A DNA stretch of 64,000 bases. Origin: DASQPA01 sp963757335. Its GTDB lineage: Bacteria; Acidobacteriota; Thermoanaerobaculia; Multivoradales; UBA5704. The notes beneath the pieces were generated by a model that saw only the letters and a program-made list of their open reading frames with translations, was not told the origin of the DNA and ran no database searches. The DNA is taken from assembly GCA_963757335.1 (NCBI GenBank), contig CAVWRJ010000002.1, forward strand, positions 442,072-506,071, written 5' to 3'. Of the stretch, positions 8,267-17,293 are shown one piece after another; within the stretch, counting starts at the first letter, position 1; every line of letters begins with the position of its first letter. The translations under genes and the position numbers were made by a program.

Positions 8267-9538
8267 ATGTCCAACGCGCCCGAAGCCGTTTCGCCAGCCG
8301 TCGCCGCCGACCCGCTGCCCAAGGTGAGGCACCCCCTCACCCTGCCCCACCTGCGCAACCTGTGGATCGGCACCACGGTCTCGCTCTTCGGCGACCAGTT
8401 CTACCTCGTGGCCCTGCCCTGGCTCGTGCTGCAGCTGACGAAGTCGACCGTGGCGCTCGGCACGATCCAGATGACGGCGGCGATCCCGCGCGCGGCGCTG
8501 ATGCTCGTCGGCGGCGCGGTGATCGACCGTTTCTCGGCGCGGCGGGTCATGATGCTCACGGCGTCGATCCGCACGCTCCTCGTGGGGCTGGTGGCGGCGC
8601 TCATCTGGCTTCACGTCGTCCAGCTCTGGCACCTCTACATCCTGACCTTCGCCTTCGGCCTCGCCGACGCGTTCTCGTTCCCCGCCGGGCCGGCGATGAT
8701 GCCGACCCTCGTAAAGCCCGAGCAGCTGCGGCCCGCGAACGCTCTCATGCAGACCTCGACGGTGATGACGCAGATGGTCGGCCCGGCGCCGGCGGGCCTC
8801 GCCATCAAGCGCTTCGGCATCGCCTCCGCTCTCTTCTTCGACGCCCTGAGCTTCCTCTTCGTGATCGCGGCGCTCTGGAAGATCCCGGAGCCGCCCAAAG
8901 CCCCCGCTCCCGACCCCGCGACCGGAGCGCCCGCCCGCCCGAGCATGCTGCGCTCGATCGGCGAGGGCTTGACAGCGGTGCGGAGCGACCCGGCCCTCCT
9001 CTCGCTCCTCCTCATCTTCGCCAGTATCAACTTCTGCGTCTCCGGGCCGATCGCGGTGGGACTGGCGGCGATGGCGAAGTTCCGCTTCGGCTCGGCGGCG
9101 GCGTTCGGCACCTTCCTCTCCTCCTTCGGCGGCGGTACCCTGGTCGGGCTGCTGCTCGGCGCCCTCGTGAAGCGGCCCCGGAAGCGCGGGCTGCAGTTCA
9201 TCGTCATGAGCGGCCTCTGCGGTCTGGAACTCGTCGGCATCGGTTTCACGACGAAGCTCGTCACCATCGCGGCGCTCCTCGCGGTGATGGGCCTCGGCGT
9301 CGGCTTCGTCAACGTCCAGTTCAGCTCCTGGGTCCAGATGCGGGTGGACCGCGCCATTCTCGGCCGGGTCATGAGCGTCCTCATGTTCTCCGCCATGGGA
9401 CTGGTCCCGATCTCCTACGGGGTCGCCGGTTTCCTCGCCCAGTGGAGCCTGCCGTCGGTTTTCATCGTCTTTGGAGCGCTCCTCGCGGCCATCTCCGCCT
9501 TCACCGTGACCGGCAGGGCGGCCCGCGAAATCGACTGA
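8267..9538 (+). CDS. MFS exporter, EntS-like (MFS_3) type
   Basis: A 423-residue, 12-helix major facilitator. The N-terminal half begins HLRNLWIGTTVSLFGDQFYLVALPWLVL, the usual start of the MFS_3/enterobactin-exporter-like group, with the loop motif DRFSARRVMM after the second helix. A proline-rich cytoplasmic linker separates the two six-helix halves. I prefer the ATG at 8267; an in-frame GTG 30 bp upstream would overlap a TACCAT -10-like element. Substrate is unknown. The next gene begins only 3 bp after the stop, so the two form an operon. Confidence 0.82.
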   Translation: MSNAPEAVSPAVAADPLPKVRHPLTLPHLRNLWIGTTVSLFGDQFYLVALPWLVLQLTKSTVALGTIQMTAAIPRAALMLVGGAVIDRFSARRVMMLTASIRTLLVGLVAALIWLHVVQLWHLYILTFAFGLADAFSFPAGPAMMPTLVKPEQLRPANALMQTSTVMTQMVGPAPAGLAIKRFGIASALFFDALSFLFVIAALWKIPEPPKAPAPDPATGAPARPSMLRSIGEGLTAVRSDPALLSLLLIFASINFCVSGPIAVGLAAMAKFRFGSAAAFGTFLSSFGGGTLVGLLLGALVKRPRKRGLQFIVMSGLCGLELVGIGFTTKLVTIAALLAVMGLGVGFVNVQFSSWVQMRVDRAILGRVMSVLMFSAMGLVPISYGVAGFLAQWSLPSVFIVFGALLAAISAFTVTGRAAREID

Positions 9539-9540
9539 GG

Positions 9541-9897
9541 GTGCGGTCTCCGTACGAGAAGATCTACGCGGTGATCGCCCGCATCCCGCGCGGGCGGGTG
9601 GCAACCTACGGGCAGGTGGCGACGCTCGCCGGGCTGCCCGGCCACGCCCGGCAGGTCGGCACGGCGCTCGGCGTCCTGCCGGACGGCTCGAAGGTTCCCT
9701 GGCAGCGGGTCATCAACGCGCGCGGCGAGGTGAGCCCCCGTGGCGGCCTGGGAATCGCGGAGGGCTTCCAGCGTCATCTCCTGGAAGAGGAAGGGGTGGG
9801 CTTCGACGAACGGGGCCGGATCGACCTCGACCGCTTCGGCTGGGACCCGCTGGCCGCTCCCCCGCGGCCGGGCCGGAGGCGCACTAATCTGACTTGA
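9541..9897 (+). CDS. Alkyltransferase-like (ATL) DNA-binding protein, MGMT family
   Basis: A 118-residue protein starting at a GTG two bases after the MFS stop. It carries the MGMT DNA-binding fold (YEKIYAVIARIPRGRVATYG, then VATLAGLPGHARQVGTAL) and the active-site loop. The loop reads VPWQRVINARG instead of the PCHRV of methyltransferases, so the acceptor Cys is replaced by Trp. Proteins of this type, such as Atl1 and TTHA1564, bind O6-alkylguanine without removing the alkyl group and hand the lesion to nucleotide excision repair. Its stop codon lies inside the -35 box of the next promoter. Function is inferred from the family; the Cys-to-Trp change is seen directly. Confidence 0.85.
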   Translation: MRSPYEKIYAVIARIPRGRVATYGQVATLAGLPGHARQVGTALGVLPDGSKVPWQRVINARGEVSPRGGLGIAEGFQRHLLEEEGVGFDERGRIDLDRFGWDPLAAPPRPGRRRTNLT

Positions 9898-9929
9898 CAG
9901 GTCATTTTTCGGAGGGTACCCTGACCCTC
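9894..9929 (+). promoter_or_regulatory. Leaderless promoter of the Phd-VapC operon
   Basis: A consensus -35 TTGACA (9894-9899), a 17-bp spacer and TACCCT (9917-9922) are followed by 7 nt and the ATG at 9930. Transcription should start at or next to the start codon, so the mRNA would be leaderless. The -35 overlaps the stop codon of the preceding gene. Confidence 0.65.
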
Positions 9930-10217
9930 ATGCGCACCACGGGTATCGCAGACCTCAAAGCGTCCCTGTCCGAGACTCTCGCGCGGGTCAAAGCGGGTGA
10001 GGAGGTCCTGGTGACCGAGCACGGCAGGCCCATCGCCAGAATCGTTCCGTTATCGTCCGCCGCTCCCGAGGCGGCCACGGACGAACTGGTGCGGGCCGGG
10101 ATTCTACGTGCGCCCGAGCGCAGGATCGACGCGGAATTCTGGCAACTCTCCCGCCCTGCTGACCCCGATGGCCTCGCCCTTCGGGCGCTGCTCGAAGAGC
10201 GGCGAGACGGCCGTTGA
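9930..10217 (+). CDS. Type II antitoxin, Phd/YefM family
   Basis: A 95-residue antitoxin with the Phd/YefM N-terminal DNA-binding fold (TTGIADLKASLSETLARVKA, then EVLVTEHGRPIARIVPL) and a charged, probably disordered C-terminus that should wrap the toxin. It represses its own promoter in known systems. The ATG at 9930 is favoured over an upstream codon because it sits 7 nt after a strong -10. Its stop overlaps the toxin start by 4 bp (TTGA), the usual coupling of such pairs. Confidence 0.88.
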   Translation: MRTTGIADLKASLSETLARVKAGEEVLVTEHGRPIARIVPLSSAAPEAATDELVRAGILRAPERRIDAEFWQLSRPADPDGLALRALLEERRDGR

Positions 10218-10672
10218 GGTTTTGGGACAGCTCCGCCCTGCTCCCTCTCCTCGTGCGGGAGCCCACCAGCTCAAAGATGGAAGGCATTCTGCAGCGGGAC
10301 CCGGAGGTCGTCCTCTGGTGGGCGACTCCCGTCGAGTGCGTGAGCGCGCTGGCGCGCCTGCACCGGGAGGGCGATCTCACCCCTTCTGACTTACAGAAGG
10401 CGCGCGATCTCCTCGACTCTCTGCGGGCACGCTGCTTCGAGGTCCAGCCGATTGAAGAGGTGCGCGCCCGCGCCGAGCGGCTCCTCGCCGTCCATCGCCT
10501 GCGCGCCGCCGACTCCCTCCAACTCGCGGCCGCCCTGGTCTGGTGCCGCGATCACCCGCGCGGGGTCAACTTCGTCTCTCTCGACGATCGTCTCCGTCTC
10601 GCCGCGGCCCTCGAGGGCCTGCTCGTGATGCCCTACACCGAAGAGGTGCACGAGCCCCGTCCGGGGGACTGA
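10214..10672 (+). CDS. vapC: PIN-domain ribonuclease toxin, VapC family
   Basis: A 152-residue PIN domain starting at a TTG that overlaps the antitoxin stop. The four acidic metal ligands are present: Asp5 in RFWDSSALL, Glu41 in TPVECVSAL, Asp100 in LRAADSLQLAAAL and Asp124 in VSLDDRL. VapC toxins are Mg2+-dependent RNases that cut tRNA or rRNA and are silenced by the adjacent antitoxin. The length is normal and nothing suggests inactivation. Confidence 0.88.
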   Translation: MRFWDSSALLPLLVREPTSSKMEGILQRDPEVVLWWATPVECVSALARLHREGDLTPSDLQKARDLLDSLRARCFEVQPIEEVRARAERLLAVHRLRAADSLQLAAALVWCRDHPRGVNFVSLDDRLRLAAALEGLLVMPYTEEVHEPRPGD

Positions 10673-10737
10673 AGGTCTCGTCCCTTGCCCCCTCAAGGCC
10701 CCGTCAAAGTCGAATCTGGCATCGCGAAGGCTCCTGT

Positions 10738-10801
10738 CGTAGGGGGCACCCCCCTGTGGGTGCCCTGGGAGGGAGGGCGGCCACGGGGGGCCGCCTCTAC
10801 G
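10738..10801. repeat. REP-like element of two adjacent hairpins
   Basis: Two GC-rich dyads stand side by side: GGGCACC/GGTGCCC (10744-10750 with 10759-10765) and GGCGGCC/GGCCGCC (10776-10782 with 10789-10795). The whole unit is bounded by an outer inverted pair, CGTAGGGG and CCTCTACG. This is the form of repetitive extragenic palindromes. It may also end vapC transcription, although there is no U tract. The rest of the interval to 10940 shows no gene. Confidence 0.6.
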
Positions 10802-10940
10802 CTCCAAGCCAAAGTTTCTCGAGGGTCGGGACCTTCCTGCGTCGGGCGCAGCTCGATCCGGGGCTACGGTTCGAGGCGGAAAGGGCGAATTCATAGGGGC
10901 GGCTTACTGAATCGCTCGTCGATCCAGGCCTCGACTTGAC

Positions 10941-11508
10941 GCGCCTGCCGCGAGTCACGGCCGGCCCGCCGCGGAACACCACGCGCTTGCCGCGAGTCAC
11001 CGCTGCCCTGTCGCGGAACACCACGCGCCTGCCGCGAGTCACAGCCGCCCTGCCGCGGAACACCACACGCCTGCCGCGAGTCACAGCCGCCCTGCCGCGG
11101 AACACTACGCGCCTGCCGCGAGTCACAGCCGCCCTGCCGCGGAACACTACGCGCCTGCCGCGAGTCACAGCCGCCCTGCCGCGGAACACCACGCGCCTGC
11201 CGCGAGTCACAGCCGCCCCTGCCGCGGAACACTACGCGCCTGCCGTGGAACACTACGCGCGCGCGAGACACAGCCGCCCTGCCGTGGAACACTACGCGCC
11301 TGCCGCGAGTCACCGCGAGCCGGCCGGCGGTGTCTCGCGGCAGGTCGGTTGTGTCTCGCCGCCGACGCTTCGTGGCTCGTGGAGGGCCCATAGCGTCTCG
11401 CCGCCGACGCCTTGTGGCTCGTGGAGGGCCTATAGCGTCTCGCCGCCGACACTTCGTGGCCCGTGGAGGGCCCATAGCGTCTCGCCGGAGCCGTTCGTGT
11501 CTCGCGTG
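10941..11508. repeat. 21-bp tandem repeat array A, two opposed halves
   Basis: Units are 21 bp. In the left half (to about 11320) two subtypes alternate, GCGAGTCAC... and GCGGAACAC..., each ending in CTGCC, so the apparent period is 42 bp. At about 11330 the orientation flips, and the right half is made of reverse-strand units beginning GTGTCTCGC or GTGGCTCGT. Because 42 is a multiple of three, several reading frames stay open, but their products are pure 14-residue periodicities with no start signals, so I regard the array as non-coding. It fills most of the gap between vapC and the CoA ligase. Confidence 0.85.
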
Positions 11509-11586
11509 ACAGACCCCGAGTCCGACTTGACCGCTCCTTCTCCAGAGGGTACCTTGATCAACGGTCGTTGAAGCTCAACGGACACC

Positions 11587-13495
11587 GTGAAAGCGCCCGC
11601 CAAACCCCTCCACCTCGCTCCCGCCAGCCCCGCCGACATCGAAGCCCGCCAGCTCCCCGGTGGCGGCTGGGTTTTGCGCTCGTCTCAGGAGCTGGGGCCC
11701 TATCCGCGGAGCCTCGGCGAGCACCTCGTCCTTTGGGCGCAGGCGGCTCCGGATCGCACCTTCCTCGCCGAGCGGGACGCCGGAGCGGCGGCGACGCCGG
11801 CGACGGCTGTGACGGCGGACGGCTGGCGGCGGGTGTCGTACGCCGCGGCGCTCGACGCCGTCGAACGGATCGCCGGCGCCCTCCTCGCCCGCGGCCTGGG
11901 GCCGGATCGTCCCGTCGCCATCCTCTCCGACAACGGGGTCGACAACGGGCTCCTCCAACTCGCCGCCATGCACGTGGGCATCCCGGTGGCGCCGATCTCT
12001 CCCGCCTACTCGCTCCTCTCGACCGACCACGCCCAGCTGCGCTATCTCCTCGAGCTGACCCGGCCCGGCCTCGTCTACGCCGCGGACGGCGCCCGCTTCG
12101 CCCCGGCTTTCGCCGCCCTTCCGGACGCCGGGAGCGAGATCGTCGTCAGCGCCAATCCTCCCAGCGGCCGCGAGACGACCTTCTTCTCCGCGCTGTCGGC
12201 AAATCCGCCGGACCCGGAAGTCGCGGCGCGCTTCCGGGAGGTCGGCCCCGACACTCTCGCCAAGATCCTCTTCACCTCGGGCTCGACGGGCAGACCGAAG
12301 GGGGTCTTGAACACCCAGCGCATGCTCTGCTCGAACCAGCAGGCGATCGCCCAGGGGTGGCCGTTCCTCGAAGCGCGGCCACCCGTCATCGTCGACTGGC
12401 TGCCCTGGAGCCACACCTTCGGGGGGAACCACAACTTCAACCTGGTTTTGCGCAACGGCGGCACCCTCTACATCGACGGCGGCAAGCCGGCGCCCGGGCT
12501 GATCGAGACGACAGTGCGGAACCTCGGCGAGGTGCCGTCGACCCTCCACTTCAACGTGCCGCGCGGCTACGACATGCTGCTCCCCTGGCTCGAACGGGAC
12601 CGCGCCCTTAGCGAAACCTTCTTCAAGCATCTGGACGCGATCTTCTACGCCGCCGCGGCGCTCCCCCAGCCTCTCTGGGAAAGGCTCGAACGGCTGTCGA
12701 TCGAGACCACCGGCGAGCGCGTCGCCATGCTCGCCGCCTGGGGCTCGACCGAGACGGCGCCCTGCGCCACCCAGGTCCACTTCCCGATCGACCGGGCCGG
12801 CGTCATCGGCCTGCCGGTACCCGGCACCGAGATCAAGCTCGCGCCGATGGCCGCGACCGCCGGCAAGCTGGAGCTCCGGGTCAAGGGCCCCGGCGTGACC
12901 CCGGGCTACTGGCGGCACCCCGAGCTTCAACGGGAGATCCTCGACGAGGACGGCTTTCTTAAGATGGGCGACGCCGGCAGGCTCGCCGACCCGGAGAACC
13001 CGGCGGCGGGGATCGTCTTCGACGGCCGGCTAGGCGAGAACTTCAAGCTCGCCTCGGGGAGCTGGGTGCACGTGGGGGAGCTGCGCACCGCCCTGGTCGC
13101 TGCCCTGGCCCCGGTCGTCCAGGACGTCGCCGTGACCGGCCTCGACCGGAGCGAGATCGGGCTCCTCGTCTTCCCCAACCCGGCCGGCTGCCGCTCCCTC
13201 TGCGCTCCCCTGGCGGATCGACCGGAGGATCTACCGCTCGCCGAGCTGATCCGCCGTCCCGAGGTGCGGAAGCGCCCTTTTGGCCGGCCTCGAAGCCCAC
13301 AACGCCGCCAACCCGGCGAGCAGCCGGCGGGTCGCCCGGGCGCTCCTCGTGGTCGAGCCGCCCGCGATCGATGCCGGCGAGATCACCGACAAGGGCTATC
13401 TCAACCAGCGTGCCGTCCTCGCCCGCCGTGCCCCGCTTGTCGAGCGGCTCCACGGCGAGGGGGACGACCCGGACGTTCTCCTCCCCGCGCGCTGA
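11587..13495 (+). pseudogene. Feruloyl-CoA synthase-like AMP-forming ligase, one frameshift
   Basis: An ANL-superfamily acyl-CoA synthetase most like feruloyl-CoA synthases, which activate hydroxycinnamates to CoA thioesters. Seen: the P-loop LFTSGSTGRPKG, the motif DWLPWSHTFGGNHNFN, the A5-like AAWGSTETAP and a late lid region. A frame change occurs at 13274-13276 in a CCC run. After it the family-typical C-terminus continues in the next frame (HNAANPASSRRVARALLVVE, then DAGEITDKGYLNQRAVL) to a TGA at 13493-13495. Removing one C gives 635 residues, a normal length. The start is a GTG at 11587. A 9-bp repeat lies near 11790. It may be a real pseudogene, but a one-base sequencing error is equally likely. 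Confidence 0.75.
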
Positions 13496-13584
13496 CTTAA
13501 AAAACCGCTGGCTCGCGCTGGCTTGCGCTGGCTCGAGAGTTGCTACCCGTCGAGCGAGGACCGAGCGAGGATAAAACGACTCCC

Positions 13585-15283
13585 ATGGCCGAGACTCTCG
13601 AGAAACCCCGGCGCGCGAACGCCGAAGGGCCGCCGTCGCGCCCCTCCGGCCCGGAGCCGGCCGGGCTGCGGAAAGTGGGGGCCCCTCCTCGTTCTCTCGC
13701 TCGCCCTCGCGATCATCATCATCGATACGACGCTCCTGAACGTCTCCTTGGAGACGCTTATCCGCGAGCTGCACACGACTCTCCAGAGCCTCCAGTGGGT
13801 GATCTCCGCCTACTCGCTGACCCTGGCGGCCCTCACCGTCACCGGCGGGCGGCTCGGCGACATCTTCGGCCGCCGGCGGATGTTCAGGCTCGGGGCGTTC
13901 CTCTTCGCCGTCGGCTCGTTCGTCGCCTCGATCAGCGGCTCGGTGCCGACCCTCATCCTCGGCGAGTCGATCGTCGAGGGGATCGGCGCGGCGATGATGA
14001 TGCCCGCCACCGCCTCGCTCCTGGTCGCCAAGTACCGCGGCCACGATCGCGCCCTGGCCTTCGGGATCTGGGGGGGAGTCGCCGCCGCAGCCTCGGCGGT
14101 GGGACCGATCCTCGGCGGCTTCCTGACCACCCACTACAGCTGGCGCTGGGGGTTCCGGATCAACGTCGGCGTCGTCGCCCTCCTCCTTTTGGGCTCGACG
14201 GTGATCGACGACGAGCCGGCCGCCGGCAAGAAGACGCTCGACGGGGTAGGGGTCCTCCTCTCGGCGCTCGGGCTCTTGGCCGTCGTCTTCGGGATCATCG
14301 AGGCGTCCTCCTACGGCTGGGTGCGGGCGATCAAGCCGTTCGCCGTGGCGGGGAGAGAGATCTCTTTGAACGGGTTTTCGATCGTCCCCTTCGCCATCTT
14401 CGTCGGCCTCCTGATCCTCGCCGTTTTCGTCCTCTGGGAGCGGCGGGTCGAGCGCCACGGCGGGATGCCGATCGTCTCGACCCAGATCTTCAAGAACCGC
14501 AGCTTCGTCGCCGGTGCGTCGGTCGTCGGGGTCATGATGCTCGCCCAGAACGGCGTCATCTTCTCGCTCCCCGTCTTCTTACAGTCGGTGCGAAACCTGG
14601 ACGCCTTTCACACCGGGCTCATGCTGCTGCCGATGTCGGTCCTCCTCCTCGTGATCTCCCCGACCGCCGCGGCGCTGTCGAAAAGGATCCCCCACAAGCG
14701 GCTGATCCAGATGGGGCTCGCCGTCAACTTCTTCGCCCTCCTCCTCCTCCGCTGGGCGCTGGGCGTCACGACCCCGCTCGCCGCGCTCCTCCCCGGCCTC
14801 GCGCTCTACGGCATCGGTCTCGGACTCGTGCTGTCGCAGATCAACAATCTCACTCTCTCCGCGGTGCCGGTGGAGGAGGCCGGCGAGGCCTCCGGGGTGA
14901 CCAACACCTTCCGCCAGATCGGCTCGGCGCTGGGCTCGGCGATCATCGGCTCGGTCCTCTTGACCTCGATCGTCGTCGACCTCCAGGGGGCGGTGGGCGC
15001 CTCGGCGCAGATCCCGCCCGCGGCGAAGCCGGGAATCGACGCCATGCTCCGCCAGCAGTCGTCGAGCCTCGCCTTCGGCGCCGGCGGGATGTTCGACCGC
15101 TTGCCGCCCGCGACCCGCACCCAGATGCTCGCCGAGCGGCGGGTGGCGGTGACGAGCGGCAACCGGAAGGCGCTCCTCTACGGCGCCGGCTTCATCCTCC
15201 TCGGACTCCTCGTCTCCACCCGGCTACCGCTCCGGGCGGCCGGGCAGGGGCGGGATGGAGCGGCTCAAGGCAAGGCGAGCTGA
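13585..15283 (+). pseudogene. EmrB/QacA-type 14-helix MFS exporter, one frameshift near N-terminus
   Basis: A drug:H+ antiporter-2 type MFS protein. Motif C-like and loop signatures include LQWVISAYSLTLAALTVTGG, RLGDIFGRRRMF and the long C-terminal helices. The ATG at 13585 opens a hydrophilic leader (MAETLEKPRRANAEGPPSR). The frame must shift at an AAA run (13672-13674) to enter the first helix (LLVLSLALAIIIIDTTLLN). Removing one A gives 565 residues, normal for the family. Without it only a TTG far upstream could serve as start. The 3' end overlaps the convergent muramidase gene by 19 bp. The upstream gap has a 10-bp tandem repeat (GCTGGCTYGC, three copies near 13510). Confidence 0.72.
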
Positions 15284-16041
15284 ACGAGCGCTGCGAGCAC
15301 CGCATCGTCCACCTCACCGGTGGCGGGGAGACCCTGCTCGGTCTGGAACTCGACGAGGGCCGCCCGGGTTCGCTTGCCGAGGACCCCGTCCACCGGACCG
15401 GGATCGAAACCGCCAAAAGTGAGGTAGAGCTGCGCCGCGCGGAGGTCGAGGTCCGGCATCGCTCCGAACGAGTATTTCTGGAACTCGCCCCGCAGGCTCA
15501 CGTCGTAATGATTCTTGGCGAAATCCGGACCGTTGTACCCGCGGGCAAAGGACGCCCAGTCATGGGCGTGAAGCGGTAGGTCGAGCCCCGAGGACTGGAG
15601 GAACGCGCCGACGCCCAGGAGTTGGGCGTCCTCGGAGTCGACCATCGCGGCGACCATCGTTTCGACATCGGCGAAGCCCGCCGCGGCGAAGTTGTCCCCC
15701 ATGATCTGGCCCAGCCCCCAGGAGGTGCTCCTCAAGGCCGCTGCGCGGTCCTTGGCGATCGCGCGGGACAATCGATCGTACTGATGGGCGCCGCTCGCGC
15801 CGTAGCCGCCCGCGGTAGGATCGCTGATATCCCCGTCGTCGAAACGGCCGCCGGTCAACTGGTGGAAGTAATGCCGCTCGAAGAGGATCTGGGGCCGCCG
15901 GTCGGCGAGAAAACCGCAACCGGACGTCTCCACCGCCAGGACGGCCCAGATCTCCTGGGCCTTGACGGCGAGCGATTGACCGACGGTCGCGAATCCGGTC
16001 TTGCTGAGCGCCCGCGAGCGCCCCACGAAGCTCACCGCCAT
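15265..16041 (-). CDS. Endolysin-like N-acetylmuramidase with peptidoglycan-binding domain
   Basis: A 258-residue protein with two parts. Residues about 25-185 form an N-acetylmuramidase (DUF3380/PF11860) domain: the likely catalytic Glu is in LAVETSGCGFL, followed by RRPQILFERHYFH and STSWGLGQIMGDNF. Residues about 200-258 form a PG_binding_1 domain (GGFDPGPVDGVLGKRTRAAL). The reaction is hydrolysis of the MurNAc-GlcNAc bond. There is no signal peptide, which is how phage endolysins look, but no holin or other phage gene is near. An AGGAGG ribosome site precedes the ATG. It may be a domesticated prophage gene or depend on lysis of sibling cells. Confidence 0.85.
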   Translation of the reverse strand: MAVSFVGRSRALSKTGFATVGQSLAVKAQEIWAVLAVETSGCGFLADRRPQILFERHYFHQLTGGRFDDGDISDPTAGGYGASGAHQYDRLSRAIAKDRAAALRSTSWGLGQIMGDNFAAAGFADVETMVAAMVDSEDAQLLGVGAFLQSSGLDLPLHAHDWASFARGYNGPDFAKNHYDVSLRGEFQKYSFGAMPDLDLRAAQLYLTFGGFDPGPVDGVLGKRTRAALVEFQTEQGLPATGEVDDAVLAALVQLALP

Positions 16042-16070
16042 GGGCTTCCTCCTGTCAAGAGAATATGAAA

Positions 16071-16076
16071 AGTATA
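16071..16076 (-). promoter_or_regulatory. -10 element of the muramidase gene
   Basis: TATACT on the minus strand about 30 bp before the ATG, with a short leader holding a consensus AGGAGG. No -35 at normal spacing is visible. Confidence 0.4.
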
Positions 16077-16124
16077 GCAGCAGCCGCTCTCAGGTGCTGA
16101 AACGCCGGCGGAACCGATACGTAA

Positions 16125-16137
16125 TACGATAAGCGCC
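16125..16137 (+). promoter_or_regulatory. Leaderless -10 of the MetX-like gene
   Basis: TACGAT (16125-16130) is followed by 7 nt and the ATG at 16138, with no ribosome-binding sequence between. The spacing matches other genes in this window. Confidence 0.45.
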
Positions 16138-17286
16138 ATGCGACACCCCCGTCCTCCAATCTTCGCTCTCGTGCTCCTGGCCGCCTGCCTGGGAGCCCCG
16201 GCCCCTTCCGCCGCGGCGACGCCCCCGGTGCCAACCCCGATACCAGCGCCATCCCAGACCGCGGCGATTCCGGGAATCCCGGCCCCGGTCGAGGGAAACT
16301 GCACTCTCTCTGATTTCAGCTTCGCGAGCGGCGAGGTGCTTCCCGCGCTCCGGCTCCACTACACCACCGTCGGCACCCCTGTCCGGAATGCGGACGGGGT
16401 GGTGCAGAACGGCGTCCTCCTCCTCCATGGCACGAGCGGGGACGGCCAGGGATTCCTCCGCGAGCCGTTCGCCGGTCAGCTCTTCCGCTCCGGGCAGCTC
16501 CTCGACGCGGCGCGTTATTACATCGTCCTCCCCGACGCGATCGGCCATGGCAAGTCGAGCCGCCCGAGCGACGGGCTCCACATGCGTTTCCCGAAGTACA
16601 ACTACGACGACATGGTGCGAGCCGAACACCTGCTCGTCGAGTGCCTCGGGATCGATCACCTCCGCCTGGTGATGGGCACCTCGATGGGCGCCATGCACAC
16701 CTGGATGTGGGGATACTCCTACCCCGACGCCATGGATGCGCTGATGCCGCTCGCCAGCCTGCCGGTCGAGATCGCCGGCCGCAACCGGATGATGCGGAAG
16801 ATGATCATCGACTCGATCAAGGGCGACCCCGAGTGGAAGCAGGGCGAGTACAAAGCCGAGCCCCGCGGCCTGATCTCGGCGATCCACACCCTGCTCTTCA
16901 TGGTATCGAGCCCGCTCGAGTGGCAGAAGGAGGCGCCGACCCGCGAGCAGGCCGAGGCGCTCCTCGACGCGCAGGTCGAGCGCTTCAGAAAAACCCTGGA
17001 CGCCAATGACCTGATCTATCAATTCGACGCCTCCCGCGATTACAACCCCCTCCCTCACCTGGGAGAGATCCGCGCCCCCCTCTACGCCGTCAACTCCGCC
17101 GACGACCAGGTCAACCCACCGGAGCTCGGTATTTTGGACCAGGCCATCCACCGGGTCCCCCACGGCCGCTACATTCTCCTCCCCATCACCCCGGAGACCC
17201 GCGGCCACGGCACGCACTCCCTGCCGGCGATCTGGGGAAAGTATCTGGCGGAGCTGCTGGCGGCGGCGGAGCCATCCGGGAAGTAG
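16138..17286 (+). CDS. Exported alpha/beta hydrolase of the homoserine O-acetyltransferase (MetX-like) family
   Basis: A 382-residue protein with a signal peptide (MRHPRPPIFALVLLAACLGA) and a Pro-rich linker, then a MetX-type alpha/beta hydrolase fold. The oxyanion/substrate loop is GTSGDGQGFLREPF, the nucleophile Ser is in MGTSMGAMHTW, the acid Asp in NSADDQVNP and the His in RGHGTHS. Classical MetX is cytoplasmic and acetylates homoserine. Export, and the absence of methionine genes nearby, argue for an extracytoplasmic hydrolase or acyltransferase of unknown substrate. It is convergent with the CoA ligase gene, leaving only 7 bp between stops. Confidence 0.8.
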   Translation: MRHPRPPIFALVLLAACLGAPAPSAAATPPVPTPIPAPSQTAAIPGIPAPVEGNCTLSDFSFASGEVLPALRLHYTTVGTPVRNADGVVQNGVLLLHGTSGDGQGFLREPFAGQLFRSGQLLDAARYYIVLPDAIGHGKSSRPSDGLHMRFPKYNYDDMVRAEHLLVECLGIDHLRLVMGTSMGAMHTWMWGYSYPDAMDALMPLASLPVEIAGRNRMMRKMIIDSIKGDPEWKQGEYKAEPRGLISAIHTLLFMVSSPLEWQKEAPTREQAEALLDAQVERFRKTLDANDLIYQFDASRDYNPLPHLGEIRAPLYAVNSADDQVNPPELGILDQAIHRVPHGRYILLPITPETRGHGTHSLPAIWGKYLAELLAAAEPSGK

Positions 17287-17293
17287 GGACGCC

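Noticed and set aside
10941..11508. CRISPR array
   Set aside because: Repeats are contiguous 21/42-bp units without unique spacers, and no cas genes are present.
10797..11571. Proteins made of 14-residue repeats encoded by array A on either strand
   Set aside because: Several frames are open only because 42 is a multiple of three; no start signals, and composition is pure repeat.
16138..17286. Genuine methionine-pathway MetX
   Set aside because: The protein has an export signal and no methionine-biosynthesis neighbours; only the fold is certain.
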